A stretch of DNA of 64,000 nt from Agarophyton chilense (taxonomy: Eukaryota > Rhodophyta > Florideophyceae > Gracilariales > Gracilariaceae): the NCBI GenBank assembly GCA_030374765.1, contig JARGXX010000033.1, forward strand, positions 372,001-436,000, in the 5' to 3' direction. Below the pieces are notes generated by a model. That model was given only the letters and a program-made list of their open reading frames with translations, made no database searches and was not told the DNA's origin. Both the position numbers and the translations under genes were made by a program. Below are positions 52,440 to 63,456 of this stretch, piece after piece; positions within the stretch are counted from its first letter, which is position 1, and each line of letters starts with the position of its first letter.

Positions 52440-54500
52440 TTAGTTTTTCTGGCCCTGCTCCGCCGGAGGCGGCTGCTCAGGACCTTGAGCAGGCAACGCC
52501 GGGGCATCAGGTCTAGAAGGTACCGCAGAAGCGGTGGGGTGACCGACCACGTCGGTGACACGGGATTCCGGTGCAGGTACGATCCGAGCTCGAGGAAGCG
52601 ACACGTGACGTGGAACATCCATTCGAGCACGGATATACGATGCAATCGAAACAGCTGCTTGGTCCTCCGGGGATAGGGCCTCGAAATTGACTACTACTTG
52701 TGCCCATTCTCGGAGGGGCAACACACATTGCGGAGAAGTATGGCCTGGTTTGTAGCAGAGATGAAAAATCAGACCAGAAGGCGGCGTTGGGTGGCAAGGC
52801 GCGGCGAACTTCACCGCGGGGCGGGTATCTCTCCAACCAGGACGCGAAAAGCGGACATTACCACTCTCTTGTGGGACGCGTGGCGCACGGACGCGACCGT
52901 TATCCGCATAGAGTAGCGTGTCATCCTCAATCACGTATTGTGACTCGTCCAAGGTTGAGGGTAACTCCGTTGTCGGGATGGAATGAACGTCGCTATGGGC
53001 TAGCTGCACGTTATCATAATCTCTTCGAGAGGCCTGTTCGTCGATCATCGAAGCTGACGGGGTACCCGGTTGTAACATCAACGCTTTGACGGACCTAAAC
53101 CTGGATCCAGGAGTGCGTGCGCGCAGGGCTTCACCTTCTGCGCGAGCGAACTGCACTAGTTCCAAATACGTGGCTTTAAGTCTATCCTCTCGACGTCGAG
53201 CAACAAGAGTCCGGATCGCCGGGTCCAAACCATCGACAAACATGGTACAACGCTCTTCAGCGGGGTGAACATTGCCACAGCGGTGAAAGGCCTTGTTAAG
53301 ACGCGACGAATAATCGGTTTCCGACTCGCCTGGACGTTGGCGAGTGTCCCGCAGGGCGCGTATCGCCTGCTGAATGGCGGAGTTAGTAGCATTGGACCTC
53401 AGGAGGTACTGAACCGCTTCGGGCCAGCAGGTTACCCCTCCTTCGGACGCGCGTGATTTACCTCCGACAGAGTGATACTTGTCTTCTACAAGCCCATGTA
53501 AGAAGTACGGTAAGGCAATGTAGGCCTGTCCCTCGTTCATTCCAAGGATGTCAGCTTCCACGACAAAGTGTTCCAAGAAATCCTACACCAATATTGGGTC
53601 TTCTCCAGAAAACAACTGGTTTCGTAGTGAGAGCTGCATTCGCTTAATGCAGTCCTTCACTCTTCCCGTACCACGGAGTGTACCATCCAAAGAGGAGGCC
53701 CCCAAACGGTAGTACCGGTATGAAAAGAGCTTCTTAAAGAACGAATTGGTCGGTTTCAGCTCCTTCAAACCTGTGTGCTTCCTTCCCTTCGTGCGGGCGC
53801 GGATCACACCAGGTGTTGCTGTTGACCGCTTAGACCGTGAGGAACGTTCACGGCGAGCTACTTCCACCGATGAATCGGAAGAGTCGGACTCCGAGGATGA
53901 GGAATCCGACGGTTCCGGATTCGTGTTACTTCGCTTCTTTCGATCCTGGCGGTTCTCTTCCTTATTTCCTTCGTGGAATACTGCAACCGGCTCGGCCGGA
54001 TCATTCCCAGACACTAGGGTTTGTTCCAACGTCTCTAGAAGGCTTCGGACGCGCGAGAACTTGTCCGCGACGTCCTTGACAAAGGCCGAGGGTCCACCAA
54101 GGAACTCTAGAATCGAGTTCAAATCCGCACGGATGGCACGGAGGTCCTCAGAAAAATCCTGCGTAGCAGTGTCATCCACCTTCTTGCGAAGGGAATCAAA
54201 CTCCTCTGCAAGGATGACTTGAGCTTCCCGCAAAGAGCGGAGTTGCTCTTCCACAGCTGCAAAGCTGGGATGGAGAGTGACGTCCCTAGCAGGGGAAAGC
54301 ATCTGGGCAGCGGCAGACGCCGGTCCTGCTCCACTTGCTGTGGGTGTCAAATCAGAGACGGGAGGTCTCGAGGTTTTTCCATCTGGCACGCCAGTCGATC
54401 CACCGGTATGAGACCGTGAACGGACCGAAATACTGGATGGTTGCAATGGTTCCGGTGCACCGGTTTGACTCCGTGTCCTCGGACGGTCTTTGGAAGACAT
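52440..54500 (-). CDS. gag: E5 gag (one in-frame stop)
   Basis: From ATG 54500 (MSSKDRPRTRSQTG). Ser/Pro-rich N-terminus, coiled coil (QVILAEEFDSLRKK), a Ser/Asp tract, and a capsid-like region (VTCWPEAVQYLLRSNA, ESETDYSSRLNKAFHRCG). One CCHC knuckle is HLCYKPGHTSPQC-like: the first Cys of the E2 motif (CHICYEHGH) is Phe here, so zinc binding may be impaired. TAG near 53583 replaces the Leu of I-L-V-L-D-F and the frame continues unchanged. Confidence 0.83.
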
Positions 54501-54643
54501 GAGATCAGAATCCGTTACACGTGAGTATCCAAACCCGATCGGCTAGTGGGGCCGAGAAACTTCCTCAAAGAGGGCAACGGAGATCAATCTCAATTTGTGA
54601 GTCCTCTTTCCGATTAATCGTGACTGAGTGTGCCCGACTCAAA

Positions 54644-54662
54644 CTTCTAAGTCGGGAGACCA
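54644..54662 (-). other. E5 primer-binding site
   Basis: On the minus strand TGGTCTCCCGACTTAGAAG lies three bases inside the 5' LTR, the same as in E1 and E2. Confidence 0.8.
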
Positions 54663-54665
54663 GTT

Positions 54666-55553
54666 TGTAGGACAACGCTTGGAGCGGAGACACCACGAAG
54701 GTGTTCGGGATCTTCTTCTCTTGAGAGACACGCCTCAGGCGGAGGAGACGCGTCCCAGCGGAGCACAGAAGCAGAGCCACTCTGGAAAGGCACGACGAAG
54801 TCGGGTGTAAGACCCATGCCAATCCGGCGGGATATACCTAGAGTGTTTAGGTGAGCACGGCACAGTCCGGGGTTTGACCAATCCTAGGCGGAGCGGTACC
54901 ACGGCGGGTGTCGGAAAAGGAGCGAGAAAACACTCGTATGAGGTGGACGAGCGAGGTGAGTGAGGCGGCCACTCACGAGAGCCAAAAAAAGGAGAACAAG
55001 AAGAAAACGGGGGCGAAACCCTATACAGGGGCGAGACTACGACAAGTGTCGGCGATTAAATATGAACCCACGGTGGTGGTAGCATTCTGATCGACAGAGA
55101 GGTGGATGAACTAACGTGCGACGGGCGCTCACGCAGTATGCGGTGAAGACGCGCGGAAGGCGAAGAGTTCAGAGCCAAGACTCCCTCCTTGGTCTTCCAA
55201 GAGGGTTTTTACTGGGTAGCAGTGCTCAACATCCTAAGTAGCGTGGCGCGCGGCCCTTGAGAGTGGGCGCGCGCCCGAAAAATTGACACTACATAGCGAT
55301 AGCGTAGCTAAGTAACTACTAAATAATACCAAATAATACTAGCCATTAGGTAGAATCCCGGCCACGTGTGGCATGCCTCGCACTCAAGCGTCGGCATCCG
55401 TGCAGTCCACGTGTTCCACCAGTGTGCACTTCCGGTCCTAACCAGCCGTCAGCACGCATTTGCGGTATAGCTTGTCATAGCACAAGCTAGTCCTCAAGCG
55501 AGCGAACTCTCTCAGTCCTGCGAAGAAACCCCCTTGAAGGGCATTGTCGTTCA
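54666..55553 (-). repeat. E5 5' LTR
   Basis: The partner of 48833-49720; roughly 96% identical by eye. Confidence 0.92.
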
Positions 55554-55558
55554 GAATT

Positions 55559-56785
55559 CATCATTCACCTCAATTGGGGTGGAGTCCTCCGAGGGTCGAG
55601 TGCGCAGAGCTACCGCTCTGGGCTCTCGGGCTGAGATGCCTGCCTCCATGCGATGTTGAACCGTTTCAGGGGCTACCGTAATAAGGTCAATTGATATAGT
55701 ATTCGGTATTCCGTCCTTGTCAACCGTAACGGTGTGGTCTGATGCGTTCAATACCTTATAGGGTCCCCATGATTTGGGTAGAAGCTTCGAATTGATATCT
55801 CTATCAATAGCTTCATCGTCCGCTTCATCACCCAGCCATGGTCTTTTACCTGAAGGCGGGTTGCCTATGTAGACATATTGTCCCGACGATAAAGAGACCA
55901 CTTTGTTTACCCTACTGTCATAATCGGCCTTGTACCGCTTCTGGGCTGCAGTGAGGTTGCTCTCTGCATGTGTGAGAGCCCTCCTCAACCTCACAAGGGT
56001 ATTTTGCTTGACTTGGGCAGGGGTCAGTGCGCCAGCTGCAGTGCTGGTAGTATGATCTCCCTGCACTACAATACCTGGGGGGTGTCGCGAAAGAACCAAA
56101 TCAAATGGAGTGGTCTGCGTTGACCGATGTACCTGAAGGTGAACGGTTGCACCAGCTCATCCCACCCAGTTTGGTGCTCTTCCATATAGTGTCGTAGCCT
56201 TGATACCAATGTGTGGTTAAAGTGCTCGACCTGGCCGTTCGTCTGCGGGTGGTAGGCCGTAGTGATATAGTGCTTAATACCCAATAGGTTACAGACTGCT
56301 TCGAAGAACTTCCATGCCAAGTTTGAACCATTATCGGTAAGTAGGTACAGTGATGCGCCATACGGGTAGACCCAATTGTTGAGGAACGCGATCGCCAGCG
56401 TGGTTGACTTCGTCTCCTTTAAAGGTATCGCTCTCCAGAGCTTCGAGAACCTGTCGGTGATCACTAGATTGTGCTGATACCCACTCTTGGTTTTGGGAAG
56501 TGATCCTAGAAGACTTATTGCAACAAACTTCAGTGGACCCGCTGCTGGAAACAGCTTGAGGTACTTTCGATGCTTTCGAATACCACGGCGGGTACGAACA
56601 CAAGATTCGCACTGACCTACAAAGGTATAGACATCATGGGCCATATGAGGCCAATAGAACTGTTGCCTCAAGGTGTAATACATCCTGGTGGCACTGGGGT
56701 GTCCCGATAGTCGCGGGTAGTGCGCGAGATACAAGACTCTCAAGCGCAGTGCCTTCAGAACCACCTTTTGAAGGCTATCATCCAA
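55559..56785 (-). pseudogene. pol: E4 pol: integrase
   Basis: The zinc module HYPRLSGHPS then CESCV is intact. In the DDE core the first Asp is Ser (FVAISLLG where VAID is expected), the second is present (LTDNGSNL) and the Glu is present (GQVEHFN). A frameshift near 56090 moves into the C-terminal part (55551-56099) with WGPYKVLNASD (GPY module). The reading ends VNDEF at the E5 insertion. The first-Asp change alone would abolish strand transfer. Confidence 0.82.
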
Positions 56786-56788
56786 GTT

Positions 56789-58577
56789 TCACCTTCTCAC
56801 GATGTATCCATTGTGGTCCACATCGAACGGTGATCCTTTGAAACCAATTTGGTCAGCTAGGGTTCTGCAGTACGCATCCTGGGCCTGTTCTCGTATAAAT
56901 TCCTCTCGGGTTACGGGCATGACGTTCGTTTCCTCTAGGGTCAGTATCTGCGTTGCCATGTCGGTGTTCCGCAAAGAACCTTCTTCAGGTAAGTCCCAAC
57001 ATCCTTCTAGGTGTTCGCCGGTACCATTTTGGTTTGATGACACTAAAAAGCAAGGGATATCATCGTCAACCGGTTATGTCTCTAACCCTGAGGTGTTTAA
57101 GCGTCACATAGCGTGAGCAATATTGTGCTTAATACCTGGACGGTACTGTACGTCGTATTTATACTTCGAGAGTCTCAACCTCCAACGGGCAAGTCTACCA
57201 GACGCATCTGCGAGTTCGGGGATCCACCTTAAGGCGTCGTGGTCCGTGCGCAACGTAAAGCGCTCACCATAAAGGTATGGACGGAGCATCAACATGCTCC
57301 ACACTACTGCTAGACATTCCTTCTCGGTTGCCGTGTAGTTCTGCTCCGCCTCATTCATAGCGCGGCTCCAGTATCCTATAGGTATTTTGTCTCCTTTGTG
57401 CTGCTCCTGCATGAGACAACAACCAATTTGGGCATGGGATGCATCTGTATCCAGCGTGTATGGTAGACCTGTTTTCGGTAACGCTCATATTTGCGGCGAC
57501 AACAACGCTCGTTTCAATTCCTCAAAGGTGTCCATTTTTTCGTTCGATAGATTCTCAAACGGTTCAGGTTCACCTTTCTGGAGCTTCTTGTTGAAAGAAG
57601 CCGATATTTTCGCGAATCCCTTCACAAAGCGACCATAGACGTTCCATAAACCTATAAAGGATCGTACGTCTGTCTGGGATCGTGGCAACTTGACCTCCTG
57701 AACGGCTCTACTCTTGCTTGGCGCAACCTCTAGGGTACCAGGGCCTATGATGTGTCCCAGGTATTCAACCGTTCTGGTAAAGAAGACGCGTTTGCGTAGC
57801 TGCAGCGTCACCCCCGCCTCAGCTGGGAGGGTTAGTACGGTGCGTACGTGTGCAAAGTGCTCTTCTACCAATCTGGAATAGATGATTACATCATCGATTT
57901 ATACCAAGGCGGTTGTCCATTTAACCTTCGAAAGGATGATGTCCAGCGCCCTTTGAAAGGTGACTGGAGCATTGCGTAACCCGAACAGCATCCGCGTGAA
58001 GCGAAAAAAACCTGCATGGCACGTGAAGGTCGTTTTGTCTCGATCTTCTTCACCTACGGGGTACCTGCCAATAACCACAATTGGCATCCAACGTGGTAAA
58101 TATCTGCACATCTCCCAAGGAGTCGATGCACTCATCTATTCTAGGTATTTGGTATGGATCCCTGATGGTCACGCTATTGAGCCTCCTGTACTCCACACAA
58201 AACCTCATACGGTTATCCTCTTTCTTCTGAAACAGAACCACGGGACTAGCCCAATCTGAGTTGGCTGGTTCAATTACCCCTTCTTGGAGCATTCGCTCCA
58301 CTTCTTTGAGTTCTATTTCTCTCACCTTCAGACCTGCTCGGTATGGTTGCTGGTAAATCGGCTTCGAGTCAGGGAGGAGCTCGATGCGATACTGTGTGGC
58401 CTTAATTTGGCGCAGATGGCCTGACCACATGGTTTCGAACTCCTCCAGAAGGTCGATAATACGGCCCCGCAGTTGGCCGTTTTCTTCACCGATCTGGACT
58501 GTATCTTGCCATTTCCTCTCAGGTTCCGGTTTCTCTTCTTTGTCTACCGATGCCTTATCGGTTACTTTCGCTTCCAA
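56789..58577 (-). pseudogene. pol: E4 pol: reverse transcriptase and RNase H
   Basis: RT begins about 58400 (WASPVVLFQKKEDNR, FCVEYRRLN, TTLDANCGYWQ). A one-base insertion near 58048 shifts the frame. The YIDD box is broken because its Tyr codon is TAA (57899-57901), followed by IDDVIIYS. RT resumes at 57485-57871. RNase H (57104-57484) has LDTDASHAQIG, TEKECLAVVWSM and TDHDALRW. Its final Asp motif reads I-A-H-A-M-stop, so it is also lost. A linker region extends to 56789. Confidence 0.82.
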
Positions 58578-58585
58578 GTTGGTAT

Positions 58586-59485
58586 TTATCGATCCATTTG
58601 TGGTTGTGTACGCATTTGCGCACCCCCTTCCTTATCGAGGGCGACCTCGCCGAGATCAGTGTGATCTACGGTGAAGACCCCTTTTGGTGCCGGTAGTGCG
58701 ATGCCAACATTGGTATTTTTTGGCAACTTCACGTCATGACTGCTGGAGTTGCTGAGACACGCCTTAAAGGGTTGATTTGGGATGTTGTCGACAATCCCGT
58801 TGGCCATCAAGGTGAGGTGTCGATGTGCTAACCTCGGATGGTTTTGTAATATGACCAGTCCGGTGGTTGCACACGACACCGGTACCAATATTTGGTGCAT
58901 TGGCGGGATAACAACCTGTTTGGTAATGCGCACTTAGTTGGAGACCGTTTCGGTGGATACCCTCTTCTTTGGTTTGACGAACCATCCCCGTTTGGTTTCC
59001 GTATTACCTAAAATGGAAATTCGTCCCCCCTGACGTAGGGCGACTGTATGGGAACCAGGAAGGATTGCTTTGACATGTCTGTCAATGAAGTTCGTACCTA
59101 GTAGGCAGTCTGTCCGTTAACGGTCGACAACAAAGAATTGCAGTCTTACCTTTAAGTGTCCGAGATGCATCACCGTGGTGAGCATACCTCGAAGCTTTAA
59201 TGGGCGCTCATTTGCATCCACCAGTGGGTTGTTGTCGGGAGATCGGCTCAAGTTCCGAAGTACCGCCTCAGGTATGACGCGGGAGTTCAGGACGTTTGAG
59301 CCGGCCCCCGTATCCAACACGCAGGTGACCGGAACCGCAAGGCGATCGGAGAAACACATTGAAGCACGTACTTTATAGTTGTTGCACATCATACGACAAA
59401 CCGGATCTGGTTGTGACGTGTTCTCTTCCACCTTCAAGGTTCTGGGTATCGATTGGCCTTCCGATTGCAGGTTGGGCTCGGCCAT
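58586..59485 (-). pseudogene. pol: E4 pol N-terminus: protease
   Basis: CVLDTGAGSNVLN is the active site. TAA 59117-59119 falls just before L-L-G-T-N-F (flap-side motif) in the same frame. Later text (58586-58933) has HRHLTLMANGIVDNIPNQPF, as in the post-protease region of E2. The frame is -1 relative to gag, as in E1, E2 and E5. Confidence 0.75.
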
Positions 59486-61817
59486 TACGCCAACCGCTCT
59501 GTGTGTTCCTCATGTACGGGAGGGGTGGAGTCCATGTTCGGTGTTTCCTCGATGGTATTGACCTGTACCGGTGTACGGGGTTGGAACCTATTTGGTGCTT
59601 GCGTTGAAGACCCATAGACGCGTTGGTGATTCTGCATGCGAGCCTGAATCAACTGTTCTCTCATCTCTGGAGGTAAGTTTGCGCAATTGTTTTCCAAATG
59701 GTCTGTCGCGAGACAGAACCAGCAAACGAGGCCTCCAGTTTGGGGGTCTCGCGTTACTACTGAGGGGGGCTTCGAAACCTGGTTGGTAGGAGCAGGGGCG
59801 TAGGATGTGGGTGGGGAGTTATGGGAGCTCGCTCCTGGCATCCTATGCGAGCTCACCGAACTCGGCGGCGATTGTACCGAGTTTGGTGTACGCGTTGACG
59901 ACCAATTTCCTACTGTCGACGGTTTCGAGAACTGCCTTTGGGTCGCTACCAAGTGGATAGCAGTTCCTGTAGATACTTCGATGTGCGACCTACCCTCTGA
60001 GGTTGTTGTGTCTTCAATTTCCAAGACTGACCTTTTCGGTTTAACCTTCGAGGTTGGAGGCATGGCTGGTCTCTTTCTAAGCCGAAGGGTATCTCCAGAG
60101 CCCTTGGAGTATCGAGCCAGCCCATTGTAGTCTACCTTTCGGTTAGTGGCCAGGTAATTGCGTACCGGGGAAGGGATCGATTTGTCGACATTGTTCGCAA
60201 ATAGCGACTTTAAGCTCGAGGTAGTGAACACATTACCACAGCGGGTTGCCAGATTCCACAGCGCGAGCGAAAACTCCGATTCGGTTTGCCCAGACCTTTG
60301 ATGGTAGGCAAAGACTTCCGAATAAGCCTCTTGGATAACCTCATCGGTGGCGTATGTTTCCAAAAGGAAATTGACCACTTCTGGGTATGACTCCCACATC
60401 TCTGTGCCATCCTCATCCATCGCTAAGGTTTTGCCGCGGAGCGTACCCTGCAGCAAGTAGTATGCTTGTCCTTTAAGGTAAAACTGAAATAGCCACATCG
60501 CAGCGCCCTCAGAAAAACCATTTTGGTCACATGCAAACTTGAACATCTGTAGAAACTCAATTATCGCAATAGGATCTGTACCTGTGAAGGTTGTGTCCCT
60601 CATTTGGAAACTGAGCTTCTTGTGGTGCTTATAATCTTCTGAGCCACTTCTGGGGTGCATTCAGAAGACTTGTTGATCAACCGATAAGTCCTGTAGTCAA
60701 CCGCTTTGGTGAGCATATCGTTCAGGGGTTGGTGCACCTCCAGGTCTATTTCGGTGTCCGAATCAAAGTCGGGCGACTCATTGTATCGCTTTTTACACTT
60801 TCGGTTCGTTTTCAACCACTTCTTCGTCGACCTGTTCGTTTTCTTCTTCTTCTTACCTTTACGGTCATCATCCGACGATGAACTTGTATCGGAACTGGAG
60901 TCTGACGAGTCGGGGTCTGAATCATCCTCTCGATTCTTTCCCCTCTTTGTCCTCCGCTTCTTCCCTTTTCGGTTTCTTCGTCGCTCATCCAACGAGTCAG
61001 ACGAATCGTCCTTGGGACCACCTCCATGGGTATCCTTTTGAACAAGACCTGTAATTGGTGGCAGGTAAATGTCTTGAGGATCTACCTTCCCGGGACCTCT
61101 TGACTCTGCCTTTGACCTTTTAGGTACTCGTTATCAGTAGTTAAATGTTTGGAATGGGTGGAATGACCATTTTGGAACCCTTGTGGTATGCGCTTTGCGA
61201 TGTTCACCTGTGTGGGTCGGGATTCTGCGAATCCCTCGGAAACCCAAAGCTCCTGCACAGCGTGGTTAACACTCTCCCTAGCATCTCTAAAGAGATACTG
61301 TTTCACCATTTCAGGTATCCTGTCCGATAGCTCTTGAGCTGATCGGTCAACCACAATACGGGTAAACGCATCGACGTCCATTGAGGGCGGAACCATCCGA
61401 GTATCCGACTTCTCCTTTACAGTTAATGCATCCTCGACCGCAAGGGTGACGAGCGCTTTCGCTCGCTCTTCGAGCTGAGGCCATAGCTCCTCCGCTGCAA
61501 CCTCAATTGGTAATTACCTTTGAGGTTCCGTTGCCATAGGCGGCGGACCATGTACCTTTCCGGTTTTGTCCCGAGGGTGCCGGAGTAGCTCCTCGGGGGT
61601 TTCCAGAATCGGTTGAGCCGATGGGGCTCCTTTAAGACCTTTATGGCTTGGCGGGGCGTTTGCACCACGCGTATTCCTTTTAGGTCGTTCCATTTGTGAC
61701 CAATAGTGGTATTATGTATTGCTTTGCGGGATTTCCTGAAGCCATATAGGTGTACGAGCGTCCAATCGTTCTCGAAATCTCGTGTGAACCGTGAAGGTAC
61801 GACGAAACCTAAAAAAA
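59485..61817 (-). pseudogene. gag: E4 gag
   Basis: Three frames: a decayed N-terminus (about 61082-61817), a Lys/Arg- and Asp/Ser-rich tract (60600-60992) and a 391-codon capsid-nucleocapsid part (59485-60660). That part has ESYPEVVNFLLETYA, GQTESEFSLALWNLA and one knuckle CWFCLATDHLENNC. The domain order matches the other gags. Confidence 0.75.
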
Positions 61818-61837
61818 CTTTCGAAGTCGGGAGACCA
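61818..61837 (-). other. E4 primer-binding site
   Basis: On the minus strand TGGTCTCCCGACTTCGAAAG; one base differs from the E1/E2/E5 motif within the first 17. Three bases separate it from the 5' LTR. Confidence 0.75.
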
Positions 61838-61840
61838 AAA

Positions 61841-62474
61841 TGTCGTACAATCACCTCTGGGGTATGCTACTGTCTTTTCTCGGGAGCGTAGTGAGGCTCA
61901 ACCGTAGGGAGCGTGTTGACGCTCAAGCTTAAAAAGTAGACGTAGTAAACCTCGATGGTAACAGGACACCGTGAAAAACCGCAGGTGAAAACGGCGGGGC
62001 GACTAGCCTATACCGTATAGGTAAACGATGGTAGGCGTCGACGCGCGAGAAAGCCTGTGTGGTAGTTGAGAAACAATAAACCAAAAGGTATAGTCGTGGC
62101 CCAAGTGATGCCTGACTTTATCAGATAAGAATAGGGGAGGTGCAGTTCCCTATATGCAGTGTACTGCACTCTCCAGATCACCCGGGAGGTGCCAGCAAGG
62201 CACGGTCTCTGACCTAGTGTCAGGGACCTGGCCAGCACTGGCTACAGTGCCAGGTGGCCACTCAACTACTGTACTAAAATACGCATAACTACAATTACTA
62301 TCACTAACAATTACTCAACCAGAAGGTACATGTCAACACTACACGTGGCTGACAACACCTAGATGTTAGCTCGCCCGGAGCTACGTGGCCGATGATTCTT
62401 CGCACCCATCACCTATAAGGTCAGCGTGTTGTATCAGACACCTCAAAGGTTAACCATTCCGCCATTATACGACA
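61841..62474 (-). repeat. E4 5' LTR
   Basis: The partner of 44575-45183, including a 25-bp segment near 61885 absent from the left copy. Confidence 0.85.
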
Positions 62475-62495
62475 TATACATTCATTAGTTAAATT

Positions 62496-63456
62496 ATGGG
62501 TCGTGGCGCACCTTTGACATGTTCTAAAAAGCTGAAAATCATTACATTAGTGGATCAGGGTATGCTTCCAGCAGATATATCCCGAAAACTCAGGCGCAGC
62601 CCAAAGACAACCAGGACATTCATCAAAAACCCCGCTATACGGGAAAAAGCGTTCAACCGGCCAATCTAGATCAGTATCCCCGGCCAATAAGCTTTTTATT
62701 AAGCGAGAAACATACCGTAACACTTCATCTTGCGAAATAAGTTTCAAAATCTAAATTTGTTTCTATCACGATCTACCATATGGCGTGAAGTCAACCGTCA
62801 AAATTTGTTCAAGTACACAAAAATGAGGAAAACGTTTTTCTAAAAGATGATCACAAGAAAATGGAGTGTAATGGTGTGCTTTAAAGGCTTATTGTTTAAC
62901 GGAATGGAATATTTTAATCTTTTCTGACCAAAAAAAATTTAACCTTGATCGTCCAGATTGCTATGTATTCTATTGGCATGATCTACGAAAAGAAATGAAA
63001 GAAATTGTGACCAGGCATTCATGAGGCGCATCAGTAATGGTTTGGGAAGGACGATTTGCGAAAGAAGCAACTGATAGGGCTTTTGTTGAAACAAGAATGA
63101 ACTTTGAGAAGTATGTTGAGGTTCTAAAATGCACGGAGAAGAAGTTTTTTTCAGCAAGTTTTTGCACCTGTGCATAAGTATAATTTTATGAAACAGTGGT
63201 TCAATAGTCTACGTATGTCGGTTATGGAATGGCCTGCGCGCTCTCCTGACCTCAATCCTATCTAAAACATTTGGGAAGTTTGGCCCGACTGGATTATGGG
63301 CAAGGAAGGCAATTTGATACTGTTTTTGATCTAAAAAATTGTATCAAAGATTGCTGGGAAAATATTGACTGTAATGCTATCAATCCTTTTATAGAATCAA
63401 TGCCAAAGCGTTGTATAAGTGTTATACAGGCTAAACGAGCAAAAATAAACTACTGA
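62496..63456 (+). pseudogene. Tc1/mariner-type transposase relic
   Basis: It starts MGRGAPLTCSKKLKI with an N-terminal helix-turn-helix (VDQGMLPADISRKL, RSPKTTRTFI). It then decays through several frames. It ends with WPARSPDLNPI then NIWEV (hallmark of the C-terminal catalytic region) and SMPKRCISVIQAKRAKINY. The second catalytic Asp is lost (FQQVFAPVH where D-N-A-P-x-H is expected). Many stops. I could not define its inverted ends; the E4 LTR lies 22 bp upstream. Confidence 0.8.

Larger units (their letters stand above)
48833..55553 (-). mobile_element. E5: nested, pol-deleted Ty3/gypsy element retaining gag, protease and antisense gene
   Basis: A 6.7-kb minus-strand element inserted in E4 with LTRs of 888 bp each (48833-49720, 54666-55553). 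It is flanked by AAATT and GAATT (imperfect 5-bp duplication, AATT shared). Gag and protease are close to E2. RT, RNase H, integrase and chromodomain are missing: the protease frame ends near 51575 and the antisense gene ends within about 150 bp of it. It would depend on another element (E2-like) for mobility. Confidence 0.9.
44575..62474 (-). mobile_element. E4: old Ty3/gypsy chromovirus-type element, split by E5
   Basis: A minus-strand element with LTRs of 609 bp (left, 3') and 634 bp (right, 5'). Removing the nested E5 leaves about 11.2 kb. It has the same layout as E1/E2: PBS, gag, protease, RT, RNase H, integrase, chromodomain, antisense gene, PPT. No target duplication is evident (ATGGT on the left, TATAC on the right). 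Stops, shifts and lost catalytic residues in every domain mark it as the oldest of the recognisable elements. Confidence 0.88.
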
